DNA of 64,000 nucleotides. Source: Haemaphysalis longicornis. Lineage: Eukaryota; Arthropoda; Arachnida; Ixodida; Ixodidae. The notes under the pieces are model-generated. The model was given only the letters and a program-made list of their open reading frames with translations, did not search any database and had not been told where the DNA came from. Shown one piece after another: positions 41,251-53,169 of this stretch; the stretch's first letter is position 1; every line of letters begins with the position of its first letter. The stretch is from positions 89,354,797 through 89,418,796 of the forward strand of contig CM023456.1 in the NCBI GenBank assembly GCA_013339765.2, read 5' to 3'. The position numbers were made by a program, and so were the translations under genes.

Positions 41251-43619
41251 AAACGGAAATCACCACGGTTACAGAGCTCCCCATACGAGAAGGGGGGTTA
41301 CAGTGCGGTGAAAAGTTTTGTTAGGGACTGTAATTTGCAATTGTAACGATAGCGGTGATGAAATATATGCGCGTTGCTAAGCGTAAAGTTCCCAACATTC
41401 GATTACGTGCATCCGCAGTCGGTTGCGAGCTGTTGGAAAAGACCCTCCCGTAGCGCGGGGGCCCCAACGCTCGGTTCTCCTATTCTAAAACTCCCCATTA
41501 CCCCAAATCATAAACGACGTGTTTTATCTCTTACAGAGCCTCGCCTTGTGTGTGCAATCGTCAGTTTCGAAATTGATGCTTGAGGAAGGCCGGCTCACTG
41601 CAAACAGACAAAAGCCCACGTTGCAATTATAAATTCCCATGACGAGGTCCTAATAAAAACTAAATATAGCCATGTACAAACCCGCTCGAAGGCGTTGAAA
41701 ACTCGCGTTCATACCATTCATACATTGTGGATAAGTTTTCGCGAAAAGTAAACATATCAGCCGTGCGAGTACAGGCTACGGCAGTGATCATTAATCAAAT
41801 CCGGGCATAACTATAAAAACATTGTAGGGGAAATAGGCACTGAGTGAGCCAAACTGCAGACCATAACAACACGTTTTTAAGCATGTGAGGCGAAGCAATC
41901 GGATCACCGTTCTCGCGTAGTCATTAATTTACCAGGCAATGTGAGCAGTTCGCGTAGTGGGATCGCACATGAGCGACGCGTTTCCGTCGCTGTTACAAGG
42001 TGTTTCTTTGCACACAGTCTCGTACATGTCCTTTCACAAGTATTTTATAATGAATTTAGAGCGTACGTTCATGGCGTCAGTTGCATCGTCCTTGGCGTTA
42101 AGCTGGCTGCGTGCGAGCTGTACGTCGCGGTGGTAGCAACTACCTAAACATGGCGGTGTCGCCGGGGGCAAGCGAGTCGCTGATTGCTTGTCCGAATTAT
42201 TCCGTCTGCAGGCAACTTTTTGGGCTAATTCGCATCAAATCCACAAGCAGGGGAGTGAGAAGGTGGCAAAACAACAACAAAAAACACTCATCAGCATACC
42301 CACAGGAACTGTGTTGTAGCAGACGACAACGCGACCCAGCGGCCTACAAATGACGTAACTCGCAGGTGGCTCCACGGTAGGTCCTCGAGGCCAGTAGCCG
42401 TCGGGTAAAGGGTAAAAACAGGCATAGCGAGGAATCGTGGCAATGCTGAGAGGTACGAAATACGTACAACTTTATGGACCACTAGATTGGCGCCGGCAGA
42501 GGGCATCTTGGCTGTGCTGATCGAACCAACCTGCGTTTGTGAGAACAGAAACCAAAAAAGAAATCATACAAAATTTTACCGTGAGGAGAAAGCGCCGACC
42601 ATTCCGGGCAAGCGTGTAAAAATATATTTTCAGAGCATATTATGGAAGTTCAAATCAAGAAATGTATTGTTTTGGTTTACACGGGCAGTTTTCTTCCTGT
42701 TAGCAGGGCACCTGAGCTGCGCCATATCTTTAGATAATTGATTCATTATTTGATTGTGGGGTTATAACGCGCCGACGCAATGCAGGCTATGAGGCGCGCC
42801 GTAGGACAGGGCTCAGCTTAATTTTTTCCACCTGGGTATCTTTAACCTTTGCCGAAACCTCGTACACAAGGGCGTTTTATTTTGGCCTCCTTCATAAAAG
42901 CGGCCGCCGCGGCCGGAAATCAAGTCCGCCTGCTCGTGCTCAGCAAAGCAGCACCTTAGCCAGCCATCCACCGCCGCGGGTGTCTTTAGATCACCATGGC
43001 CACGTATATGAAATGCCATGGAGTGATGAAAGCACTGAAATGTATTCGCTGGCTTCTTGAAACAGGTACCTTCGCCTAGGCTCAATGCTGCTTACATTCT
43101 TGTTACCCATTCTGCCGAATATTTTCCTAATGGGTGAGCGAAATCTTGCTAACAGCGGGTAGTTTTTATTTATTTTTTGATGCATTTATTTGAACTGAAT
43201 GAACTCCATGCAATGGGCCGCGTTGTGTTCCGACCGGCCGGCCGTGACAACAGTGACAAGAGTGCATCGCCTCGCTGCGGCCGTACTTGGGCCACTCCCG
43301 CTCTCGGATAGGAGGCTGGCCGCGATCGTGCAGTGCGCCTCACCACTAGCGGCCGTATACGCCTGGAGGGCTGCCTTTAGCGGTGGGCCGAAATCCCCCT
43401 AGTGGCCCGCAAATAACTGTCGCCGTTGCTTTTGGGGCACGTTCACCATTGTAATTACCAATTTGTGTGCATTATAAATACATATTAATATGCATTTATG
43501 GTGCGTTGCAAGTGTGTCGCAAGTACAATAGTGTAAAATCTTCTGGCGGGATCTCATTGTGGTGCATTTGGTTTGAATGAGTGCCATGAGTGTGTTACCG
43601 ACCAACATCGCGACGCCTA
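41251..43619. other. Unassigned sequence
   Basis: No transposon ends, RNA genes or conserved frames are recognised. A GC-rich patch lies at 42890-42990 and another at 43210-43400. Confidence 0.4.
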
Positions 43620-43970
43620 CATATGTATCCTCGGTATTCAATGGCGTGGAATGTATGCAGGCAACCAAGTGTTCGCCGCCATATCTGTGGCCAGGCGTCC
43701 GTTGCTAGGCGACGTTGCGCGCACGGCCCGCAGATCAGGCACCCCTCTTCTCCTACATGCAATCGTGTGAGTGCGCCCATGGCCTCTGCGATTTGCTGCC
43801 GGCGGCGCGCCGCCGGTAGCCGAACGCGAAGGCCACGGTGCGCCGTCACTCGTTACGTCAGGCTCCGCGGGATGGCGGCTAAGCACGACTGTGAAACATA
43901 TGACTGTGTTTCACGTTACGAACTCTTTGCCGAACACAAAGTATTGCGTCGAGTTCACTGTGAGTGCGAT
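43620..43970 (+). promoter_or_regulatory. CpG-rich putative promoter/first-exon region
   Basis: The region is GC-rich with many CpGs. At about 43701-43714 GTTGCTAGGCGACG is one base from the palindromic RFX X-box GTTGCTAGGCAAC. GCCGCCATAT near 43677 and GATGGCGGC near 43871 resemble YY1 sites. The latter also contains an ATG in good context (GCGGGATGGCGGC) that opens about 30 codons up to CACTGTGAGTGC near 43961, which has a GTGAGT splice-donor match. No continuation exon was identified, so a gene is only a possibility. Confidence 0.3.
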
Positions 43971-44479
43971 TATTAACATCTCTGTTGGCGCCACAGTTTC
44001 GAATCGGATTGAAACGGAGCAGGTGACGCACGCCGGTGTCTTTTTTTTTCTTCGGCGTGCGGCCGCAGTGGCCCAGGCTGCGCCGTGTCCGTGGTGCATT
44101 GGCCATGTCTGTGGCCGTTTCCAGTGTTGCTAAGCGAAGAAATTGACAGCTAAACTTTTCAACGAATACCGTCTATAGAGCTGATTGTAATTCCACTGCC
44201 CTGAAATTACCCTCCAGTCTCTCTGTAGGTAGCGTGCCCTCGAATGGAAAAGCTACGGATATACAATGGGATGATAATCAGTTTTGCGCGCTTAAATATT
44301 CCAGAGAAATCCTCATACCTGAGAGCAAGCGAGTTAAGCTTGCCAATACCATACCTCGGATAGTGATTACTAAAATTTACAAACAATGTCGCATATATTT
44401 CATGAACATTCGATGAAAGAAGCACGGTGAATAATATAAAATCATGCCCGGTGATCAGCACACGACAAAAAGTTTAAAG

Positions 44480-44920
44480 CTGGGTCGTCTTGTCCAGAGG
44501 TAAGCGCTCGCAAACGTTCATCATCTGCTACATATTGCAACAACTCCCATTGTACAGTTTGAACTTCCCGCCAATTCAATAGTGGTGTATCTTCCCGTTT
44601 GGCAGTTAGACGGTGCTCGAAAGCAAGGAAGAGGACGAGGAGTGCACTCCGAACGAAGAGAAAGTGGAAGATTACCGTGGAACGGTTAAGGCTATCCAGA
44701 GCTTATTCCCTGTGGGCACAAGTTCGCCTTGTCAAGTAAACACAGTTTACCTTCTACTTGTAACCCTTTTAGCATAAGGGGTGGAGTTGCGTGGTACATG
44801 ATACCCCAATCATCCAGGCCGGTTCCTTTCGAAGTGTCGCCCGTTCACCAGCGGACCAGCCGTCGCCTACTCGGACTGCCGGCGGAGTGCGGCCTCCTAC
44901 CTGATCGGGCAACCAAGATG
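44480..44920 (+). mobile_element. Ty3/gypsy 5' LTR end and leader (approximate)
   Basis: The stretch before gag contains GTGGGCACAAGTTCGCC and TCAAGTAAACACAGTTTACC, reminiscent of gypsy R-U5. GGGGTGGAGTTGCGTGGTAC follows at about 44778, then a GC-rich leader with TGTCGCCCGTTCACCAGCGG and GCCGTCGCCTACTCGGACTG up to the gag ATG. These leader words fit tick gypsy elements. The LTR's own boundaries were not found, and it does not match the LTRs at 14328 and 60838. Confidence 0.4.
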
Positions 44921-45790
44921 ACTGGGGGCAACACCGGCACTGTGAACGCGAACCTGACTGACGACCCTCTCCAGTACGTGGTGCAACAGCCGCGTACACC
45001 AGAATTCTTCTACGGCGAGCCTTATGAAGGCGTGGAACACTGGCTGGACCACTTCGAATGGTTCGCCACGTTAAATGGCTGGGACAATAACCAGAATCGG
45101 CGGCAGGTGTACTACTCTCTTGAGGAAGGCGCGCGAACGTGGTTTGAAAACCACGAATCCTCACTTTCGTCGTGGGAAGAGGTTTGTCAGCGCTTAGTAG
45201 CCACTTTCACGAACAGCGACCGCAAAGAAAAGGCTGAGACTGCCCTTGAAGACAGAAATCAACGCCAGAACGAGAGTGTCACTATGTACGCCGAGGATAT
45301 GGTCCGTCTTTGTAGGCGCGCAGATCCCGCCATGATGGACGACAAGAAGCTACGGCAATTCATGCGTGGCGTCAAGCAGGACATCTTCGCCGGGCTGATG
45401 CGGAATCCCCAACAACGGTTGCCGAATTCGTCAGCGAGGTAACTACGATTGAAGGCGCGCTTCAAGCGTAAAGCGAAGCTGAAATGCCAAACTGAAGCCA
45501 TGGTCTCCAACACAAGCTGCACGGGATGGTTGGAAAACTGCCTCGATTTGCGTACATTGGTGAGGAAAATCATGCGAGAGGATGTCCAGGCATTCCGCCA
45601 GCAGCAGTCTTCAGCACCAATGGTGTATATCGCCGAAATAATACGCGAAGACGTCCGGCAAGAGGTGCGTATCCCTGAGCAAACAGAGGAACCACAGTGG
45701 GAGGAGCCAAAATTCTCATACGCAGCTGCGGTTCAGCAATACCACCACGCTTTAAGAACTATGAGCGGCGACACCACGCGCAGTCCCAGG
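44921..45790 (+). pseudogene. Ty3/gypsy gag remnant
   Basis: From the ATG at 44921 (MTGGNTGTVNANLTDDPLQY) the frame holds a retrotransposon gag domain: EFFYGEPYEGVEHWLDHFEW, YYSLEEGARTWFENHESSLS then SWEEVCQRLVATF, RKEKAETALEDRNQRQNESV and MYAEDMVRLCRRADPAMMDD. KKLRQFMRGVKQDIFAGLMR follows. A frame change occurs near 45420 (NPQQRLPNSSAR, stop, in place of the usual EF..E.TTIE). The downstream part recovers in another frame (45449-45799), including IIREDVRQEV and FSYAAAVQQY. The zinc knuckle, protease and pol are absent, because a CR1/L2-group LINE begins at about 45795. Gag would form the particle that packages element RNA. It is non-functional. Confidence 0.82.
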
Positions 45791-45799
45791 AGTGCGTAA

Positions 45800-46330
45800 A
45801 ACAAAACACGGTTTTGTTGGCAATTTGCGATTTAGAGCAATTTCTGGCCGTCTCCGACCAGCAGTTGCTACTGAATTCCCGACTTGATGACCTTGAGGAT
45901 CGCTCAAGGCGAAACAATGTAATTTTTCATGACATTCCCGACTTGCGCGAGACGTGGCAGCAAACTGAAGAAAAAAAACACTAGCAGTTCTTTCATCCGC
46001 TCTTGGTGAAGTTTTTCCCCAAAGTATAGTTGAACGCGCACATCGTCTTGGTACGTTCGATGAAACGAAGTGCCGTCCCGTGATCATGAAACTGGGCAAC
46101 TTTAGATTCAAAGAAAAGATATTTTCCGCCCGACCAAAGCTAAGACTACAAGAACCCTCTATTTCGGATAACTTTTCACCAGCCACGCGGTTGGCGCGAA
46201 GAAAGCTTATAGAATTTGCTAAAAACCGGCCACAACCATTGTCCTTCACACTACCGCACAACAAGCTTTTTTGCAAATAATAAATGTTTTATGTACGACA
46301 GGGCAACGGCCAGCATTAAGGAAGTGACAC
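45800..46330 (+). pseudogene. CR1/L2-group ORF1 (L1-ORF1-like RNA-binding protein) remnant
   Basis: LLLNSRLDDLEDRSRRNNVI then FHDIPDLRETWQQTEEK (about 45868-45975) is the end of the coiled coil and the start of the RNA-recognition-like domain. Later pieces in shifted frames read VIMKLGNFRFKEKIFSA (about 46078-46130), corresponding to RPIIVKF..FK.KE.IL, and TRLARRKLIEFAKNRPQPLS (about 46185-46245). This architecture is shared with L1-type ORF1 proteins that chaperone LINE RNA. At least two frame changes are present (one at the A-run near 45975). Confidence 0.7.
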
Positions 46331-46389
46331 GCGCACCCTTGGATGTTGATAATGGGCCGAATGCACTCGTCCATGACAGCTAGTATGCA

Positions 46390-49250
46390 TTGAGGGGAGC
46401 TGACGTATCTTTGTTGGCACCACGCATTACCGTTCTACTTGTGAATGTTCGAAGCATCACTAACAAGCGCGAATTTTTTAACTCTCTGGTTGACACTTGC
46501 AATGCTGACATCATCGCTCTAACTGAAACTTGGCTTCATTCCAATGTTCATGACAGTGAATTCTTTAATGCTGTATCATCCTTCTCAATTTATCGCTGTG
46601 ACCGGACTTCGCGCCGGGGTGGTGGTGTGCTACTTGCTATCAAGACATCACTACAGTCTCATGTCATCCACGTCAATAGTGAACTGGAAACTGTTTGGGC
46701 ATGCGTAGAAATAAATCATCGTAAGTTCATATTTGCAGTCTGCTACCGCTCGCCAACGTATCCGCCTTCTTTTAACGCGAATTGCACGACGCTCTTAAAA
46801 TTGTCACTACGCGACACCCCTCTGCACCAATCTTTCTAATGGGTGACTTTAACTTCCCAAATGTTTCCTGGAAATCAGATCAGCCAGTATCTAGTTCGCA
46901 AACCTCGAATACCAATGAATTCCTAGATCTCTGTTCTTTGTTTAATTTTTCGCAAATAGTCACTAAGCCAACTAGAATAACGAACCACACGGCCAACACA
47001 CTGGACCTAATTTTAACAACATATCCTGAAGTAGTCTCGGAGATAGCATATTTACCCGGAATGAGCGACCATCTTACTTTATTATTTGAGATAAACCTTC
47101 CAGTTCCTAAAAACACGCGTACCACGAAAGTCATTTATGATTACGCAAGGGCAAATTTTGAAGCCATAAATAGTGAACTCTCAATATTTGTAGATGCATT
47201 CATAGAAAATTTCGCGCAACACTCATTGAAGCGTAATTGAAAAACGTTTTAAAATAAGGTCTATGAACTAGTGCGTAAGTATATCTCTTCACGCAGTCTC
47301 AAAACAAATACTAAAACGCCATGGTATAACACTTATATAAAGAGACTGTCAAATCGCAAAAAAAGATTATGCCGAGCTGCAAAGAAATGTCAAACCTCGA
47401 CTGTTCGTTGGGACGCGTACAAAGCCGCTAATACCGAATATATTTTAGCGGTAAAACAAGAAAAAACGATTTTTTTTTCAAAACACGTTACCATCGTTGC
47501 TCGCTAGTAACCCACATAAATTTTGGAGCGTCATTAATCCGGCCAAAAGTAACTGTATTCAACTAACAGATATCAATGACCAGTCTGTACCCGACACCGA
47601 GTGCCCTGTTGTCCTAATACCGAATTCTGCAAAACTTTCGGTCGTACAGTTAGCTCAGCTCCGATATGCACGGCCAATTTTGATTACCCCTTAATTACTC
47701 CTATTGTAATCGATCCGCGTTGTCCAGCAAAAATAATCGAATCATTCAAAGCGTCTTCCAGTCCCGGTCCAGATTTAATTTCAGCAAAATTTTTGAGAAA
47801 CACTGTTGCCTGTTGTTGTGTTGCCCTATCTAAAATATTTCAGCAGTCCCTGGACACCCACGAAATACCTGCTGATTTCAAGGTCGGGAAGGTGGTCCCG
47901 CTGCACAAGTCCGGTAATAGACATTCGCCCTGTAATTATCGCCCCATATCACTAACAAGTATCCCATGTAAAATCCTTGAACATGTTATCTTTTCTAGTG
48001 TGATAAATTTTCTTGAATCGAACTCCTTTTTTACCCCGGCTCAACACGGCTTCCGCAAGACGTTCTCGTGCGAAACGCCACTGTTATTATTCACTCATAA
48101 GCTTCACTTGATTTTAGACCGCCGCTCATATGCAGACTGTGTATTCCTTGATTTCGCTAAAGCGTTCGATAAAGTCTCTCACAATCTACTTCTTTTAAAA
48201 CTGAGTAAACTAAACGTTGATGCTATTCTTCTTCCATGGCTTGAATTGTTCCTCGTTAATAGGTCACAGTATGTAGTCGCCAATAATCACGAATCTTCAC
48301 CCAGTCGCGTGTATTCTGGCATCCCACAAGGCTCTGTCCTAGGCCCCCTGCTATTTTTTATTTACGTTAATGATCTACCTGGCTGCGTTTCGTCTAACAT
48401 CCACTTGTTCGCGGATGGTTGCGTTAATTTTCGCGAAATTATTCATGACAACGATATTAAACTTTTGCAAACAGACATTAACGCAATCACGTCCTGGTGC
48501 AACACATGTAAGATGGAACTCAACACTAACAAGTGGAAAATTTTACGTGTTTCGAGACTTAAACCTTCTGCTCTACCTTACTATAACCTTAACAGTTCTA
48601 TTATCGAGTTTGTAACATCTTACCGTTATTGAGGAGTACACATATCCTCAGATCTCACCTGGTCTGTTCACATTGATAACATAATTAACAATGCCAATCG
48701 AACGCTAGGCTACCTCCGCCGCAACTTTTCTACTGCCCCTGTTGCTCTAAAAACATTGGTCCGCCCAAAACTTGAATATGCTTCCCCAATTTTGGACCCC
48801 AGCTGTGAAACTCTGACTAACTGTCTTGAACGCGTTCAAATTAATGCCGCCCGTTTCATCTACCGTAATTATAGTCGTACATCGAGTGTCACTTCCATGA
48901 AAAACTAGCAACTCGTTGCCGGTACTTCCGTCTTTGTTTCTTCCACAAAATGTTTTACCATACTCCGGTTCTCCGCACATCCTTCATTTCTTCACCATCC
49001 TATGTCTCTTCCCGCATTGATCATCAGCATAAAGTAGGAGTAATGCATTGTCACACTAAGACATGTTCGCAGTCCTTTATACGCAGGACATCGCAGGACT
49101 GGAACCACCTTCCCGGGCCAACAGCTGTCATCACAGAGCCTCTACAATTCCGAAGGAACTTAGTTGACACCGTTTTTGCCGGACTATATGATAATGTATA
49201 TCATCACTCATGCTGCTTTTGTTGTATCTTTTGTTGTTTTTACCCACTCC
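46390..49250 (+). pseudogene. CR1/L2-group ORF2 (endonuclease-RT), copy 2, broken
   Basis: The endonuclease begins ITVLLVNVRSITNKREFFNS and has ADIIALTETWLHSN (catalytic Glu) and YRCDRTSRRGGGVLLA. It then shifts frame near 46780 to MGDFNFPNVSWKSD (catalytic Asp/Asn) and GMSDHLTLLFEINL (catalytic His). The RT frame 47601-48632 carries CNYRPISLTSIPCKILEHVI, QHGFRKTFSCETPLL, FLDFAKAFDKVSHNLLLLKL (first catalytic Asp present) and SGIPQGSVLGPLLFFIYVND. It then has LFADGCVNF, where the second Asp of the FADD box is replaced by Gly. A stop at about 48631 replaces Leu in YRYLGVHIS, and the C-terminal region continues with LVRPKLEYASPILDPSCETL. Several further frameshifts occur near 47240-47600 and after 48900. 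Confidence 0.85.
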
Positions 49251-49299
49251 CCCCTGTAAAGCCCCTGGCCTTGAGGGTAAAATAAATTAAATGAAATGA

Positions 49300-50039
49300 T
49301 AATGACAATTTTCTGGTAAAGCTCCACGGTGGAACTGAAAGCTTAAACAGCTCCGCGGTCGAAACGCGCCTTCTACATCGGAGCCTTGTGGCAGTGTGTA
49401 TAGGAGCGCGCGTGATGGGCTGCCAGCAGGGGAATTTTCCCTCCGGATTTCAACACGTTGGTAAGTTCGAATTGTGGGAGATACAGGCTCTATCTCCTGA
49501 GACAGCCAAAAGGATTCCTGCAAAGTTTCCAGCCGACGCAGGGCATGATTCTCTGTTGGAACCTTGTATGGTATTCCACGCACGTATAGGTGGAATGTAA
49601 ATGTAAAAATAGCCTGTACGATACGAGCTAGTTTCTCTGATAGTCTTAGCAGCTTTGAAAGAGAAACTTTATATGGCTAAGTAGCAGGAAAATTCGCTAG
49701 TTCTTTCTACGCGGAACAACCACTGGATCAAACCCACGCGCATGCATGAAAACAACAGCTCGGAGAGGAGTTTGAGGTAAGAGGTGAGAGATTGGCTGGT
49801 GTTTCAGATCACGCACCCTTGCGCATCTACCGACACTGCTGAGCGGGAAAGCAGCATTGCAGGGAGCGCTACCGTCTCGTTCACAGGAAAGCGCGGGCGA
49901 GGCGAGCTAAAGCGTGAAGTACTTCTCAAGCAACAACGAAGAAACTAGCTAGTGGCGTTGCGGGCGTAGCAGAGTCAATGACATAATGGTATACTGCGGA
50001 CCCACATAATTTCGGAGCGGGTAGGAAGCGCGTGATGTC
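49300..50039. other. Unassigned sequence
   Basis: No conserved frame or repeat terminus is recognised between the CR1/L2-group copy 2 and the LINE B 3' fragment. Confidence 0.4.
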
Positions 50040-50712
50040 GAAAACGCCAGTAACAGGCACCTTACGAGGATCCGCTGCCAGAGGGCCAACACAGTCAAAC
50101 ACGGCTCGTTTCGGCTCCCGTTTTAAGCTCTTGCAAACCAGATCTACCTCTTCTGGCCACTCGCTGACTACACCATCGGGCTCCTTACATCACCGAGAGC
50201 CTACGGACACCCTGTCCAGGCCGTCTCCGACCGGCAGTCTCCATGCCCAGATACCCCTCTCACCCTCCCTGATCTCCTCACCCACGATCGCCTCAGCCGC
50301 CGCAGATATCCTCCCCCTCACCATCGCCTTAGTCGTCTCGAAGCCACTACCCCCCGAAGGCTACAAACTAACTCTTACCCCCACCGTACACTCCTCCACG
50401 AAATGTACCCTACCCAATACTACGCGACCTGTGCCTACTGCCCATCCCTTGGCACCCTATACCACCTGGTATGGGAATGCCAGCAATACCCGTCTTTATC
50501 TCCAATCCGCAACCCTACTTACGAGCAGTGGGTGGACCGGCCGACCAGCTCAGACCTTGCGGCGCAACAAGAAGTCGTCGCTAGAGGCCGGGTTAGCCAG
50601 CCAGGACCAGGGCATCCCGGACTAAGGATGCCCCCCACAGGTCTGGTGACCCTGCCATCTAGCACCAAATTTGCTCATTTTTATTAAACGTTTATTTCTC
50701 TCTCTCTCTGGA
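50040..50712 (+). pseudogene. LINE B 3'-terminal fragment (C-terminal region and 3' UTR)
   Basis: In frame 3 the text reads RRRYPPPHHRLSRLEATTPR then RLQTNSYPHRTLLHEMYPTQ then CAYCPSLGTLYHLVWECQQY (to about 50490), continuing RNPTYEQWVDRPTSSDLAAQ. This is the C-terminal cysteine region typical of RNase H-carrying LINE ORF2 proteins. After a stop comes a short 3' UTR with CATTTTTATTAAACGTTTAT then a TCTCTCTCTCTC tail (50697-50709). A longer open frame here in another phase is only a shadow. The 5' part of this copy is missing. Confidence 0.72.
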
Positions 50713-50986
50713 CTTCTCACTCACCGGTCTGCTTGGCAACGGAACCTTCTCAACCGACCACGCCGGCCCCACTGCTACGCCTTGCCACCAAGCTTAGTGA
50801 GTGCGGTCGCCATCCTCCCAAGCGGGCGCAACACGGCCACCTGTGCCTCTCTCCTGCCACGTCGCCCACCCCGGGCGCACTCAGCTGTCCCCAATAATGC
50901 TTTAAAAAGACGCGGGTACCTCGCACAACGCTGCCTCTAACGCGAGCGCCCCTGGTAACACCATTCAGGCAACGGACACTCCTTCC

Positions 50987-52351
50987 ATGGATTGCGACGT
51001 AGACCACTCGCACAACGCCGCCGCACATGCACCAACGGACACGAACAACGCGGACGCCCCCGGCAATGCCACTCAACCAAGTGACCACCCTTCCATCAGT
51101 TACGACGCCCTCAGCGGGCGTACTATTCATGCTCCCAGCCCATGGTTAGAGGCTGTGGCATCTCGCAAGTCTAAACGCCGCAACGCCAAGCTGGAATGTA
51201 CTCCAGAGACTCCGAAACCAACCCCGACGAAGCCCCTCATACTTCCGCCCAGAAATTCCATCTGCCCACTACCTCACTGTTTTGCGGTCGCAAAAAGAAC
51301 ACCGGGTTCAAGACCTCTATAATTACGACACATCGCAAGGCCTCTCCTAAGCCAGTGGGATCCTAAACAAGCAATTTCGCGGCCTCGTCACATTGCAAGT
51401 ACAACCTCAACAAAAGTGGTTTGTGATCGGCACACCAAACCCATATGTCGCCGACAGGCTCACGCAACTCACAAGCATTCCGCTCGAACAACACAGATGG
51501 AAGTCACTGCGTACGTGAAGCCACCCCCAGGGACGTCACGGGGGATCATACACTGCCTCCCGGACAACATCACTCCTGAAAAGCTTCTGGACTAGTTAGG
51601 TCAAAACCTCCCATACCTAATTTATGCACGCCTTATGGGCAGCTCCAAATCGGCACTCCTCACTTTAAATGCTACACGTGTGCCTTACTACGTGAAATTT
51701 AACTGCGGACTGATCCGATGTCGCCCATACCAGCGTGTCATTGAAGTATGCAAGAAATGGGGCGAGTTGGGCTACCGGCTAGACATCTGTCCTTACCCAC
51801 AACAACTGTGGACTAATTGTGCAACTGAAGATCAAGCTGGAGACCACACCTGCCAACCTCAGTGCGAATTGTGCAACGCACCCCATATAACTGCAAGTAA
51901 GGACTGTCCGGAACGCCACCTTCCTGCCGCTCCTAAGCACCGCCAAGATGCAGCCACTCAACACTTACAGCACAGTGCCTTCGACTTTCAAGCGGACTTT
52001 CCGACGCTGCCCCCCCCCTCCGAACAAGAAGGCTACCGCCACAAGCAACCCAGCCAGACACCAACGGGTAAGCTGGTCAGCCAAAGTTTTCCACTCTCTT
52101 TCTTCTCCATTCACTCACCTCTCCCCACCACCTGCCTCCCCGCTAGCTATCGCTCAAGTGATTACACACATCCAACAGAAAACAAATGAGGTCCTCCAGC
52201 AGCTCTCTGAAATCACCAAGCAAATCCAAAACCTTGCGGCGGAACCCCTGCCCCCTTCCCCACCAACTGCCATTGACCTGGAAGAAGTACTCGTCAACAT
52301 GGAAGAGGAACTCTCCAACTGTCAAACAGATCTCAGAATCACACAGAAATG
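50987..52351 (+). pseudogene. LINE B ORF1 (gag-like, zinc-knuckle) remnant
   Basis: The ATG at 50987 opens MDCDVDHSHNAAAHAPTDTN, an Asn/Ala-rich start, followed by SPWLEAVASRKSKRRNAK (about 51135-51190). After frame changes come EVTAYVKPPPGTSRGIIHCL (about 51499-51560) and ARLMGSSKSALLTLNATRVP then YYVKFNCGLIRCRPY (51625-51735). Degenerate CCHC knuckles follow: CKKWGELGYRLDICP (His to Tyr) and CELCNAPHITASKDC (about 51868-51912). The C-terminal part (51948-52351) is Pro/Ser-rich, then a coiled coil with QQKTNEVLQQLSEITKQIQN. This protein would package LINE RNA. At least three frameshifts or stops are seen. Confidence 0.72.
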
Positions 52352-52494
52352 ACTACCCCGCTATTCGAAGGACTCCAGACTTTCACTGACAGACAGGCCA
52401 AGCTAGAATTAGCATTCCGAAGCATCTCAGAATCACTTCACTTCTCTCATCCCCCCAAGACATCCAAGCATAACCCGTATTATGACTAAACCGC

Positions 52495-53160
52495 CAGAGG
52501 ACCGACTTTCGATACTACAGTACAACTGTAGCTCCTACAACAGGATAGATCTCAGCTAGCACTTCACCCCACCTTGTTTCACTCCGATCTTATAGCGCTG
52601 CAAGAAACAGACACTCCTCACCCTACTCTTCCCAGATACCAAAGCTACACGCAAGACACCCTCCATCGGACGGCAGTAGTGGTGCACAGCGCCCTCCGTC
52701 CCAGGCGCATTCGCTCGATCAGGACATTCCCAACACATTTTTCGAACTGCTGCCCCACCAACCTCTCCACCCCAGCACGTACATTCTAAAAATATATAGC
52801 CCTCCCAGATAAAACTTCCACGCGATTGAGGAACTTCTCCACGCTGCCACTCATATCTCGCAACGTGATCCCCTCCGCGTCCTAGGTGATTTCAACGCCC
52901 CTCATCCTGCTTGGGGTAACCCACGGGCCACAAAAAAGGTGCAGCCTTAATCCGAGCGACACACAACCATGACCTTTTGCTACAAAATGATGCTTCTATG
53001 CCCACTAGAATCGGCAACAGTGTCACTCGTGACACCATTCCGGACCTCACGTGGTCCCAGAATTGCCCCCATACCGACTGGGCCTGTCACTCAGAAACCC
53101 TCGGTAGCGATCTCCTGATGACCCCCAGTGCGAAGACCCAAATTTTCTTCATGCTCTAGA
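52495..53160 (+). pseudogene. LINE B ORF2: endonuclease remnant
   Basis: LSILQYNCSSYNRIDL (about 52508-52555) corresponds to the N-terminal QWNCRS motif. HSDLIALQETDTPHPTLPRY (about 52577-52640) holds the catalytic Glu. LRVLGDFNAPHPAWGNPRAT (about 52874-52935) holds the Asp-Phe-Asn. RIGNSVTRDTIPDLTWSQNC (about 53010-53070) is the TPDLT segment, and LGSDLLMT (about 53103) stands where SDH is expected, with His replaced. The frame changes near 52560, 52800 and 52940. The domain would nick target DNA for target-primed reverse transcription. Confidence 0.75.
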
Positions 53161-53169
53161 GATTTTTTC

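Larger units (their letters stand above)
45795..49290 (+). mobile_element. CR1/L2-group LINE with both ORFs, copy 2
   Basis: About 3.5 kb runs from an ORF1 coiled coil through endonuclease and RT to a short 3' UTR ending CCCCTGGCCTTGAGGGTAAAAT then AAATTAAATGAAATGATAAT. It interrupts a gypsy gag at its left end. No gypsy sequence resumes after the right end, so the gypsy copy was already truncated or the far side has been lost. It is less decayed than the copy at 27.8-29.9 kb. Confidence 0.8.

Noticed and set aside
43590..43976. A 128-codon Arg-rich frame as a coding gene
   Set aside because: Its composition follows the CpG-rich DNA and a different frame carries the better-placed ATG. Kept only as a possible promoter or first exon.
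50032..50625. A 197-codon open frame as a novel protein
   Set aside because: The LINE B C-terminal motifs lie in another frame of the same stretch. This frame is a Pro/Ser/Thr-rich shadow of C-rich DNA.
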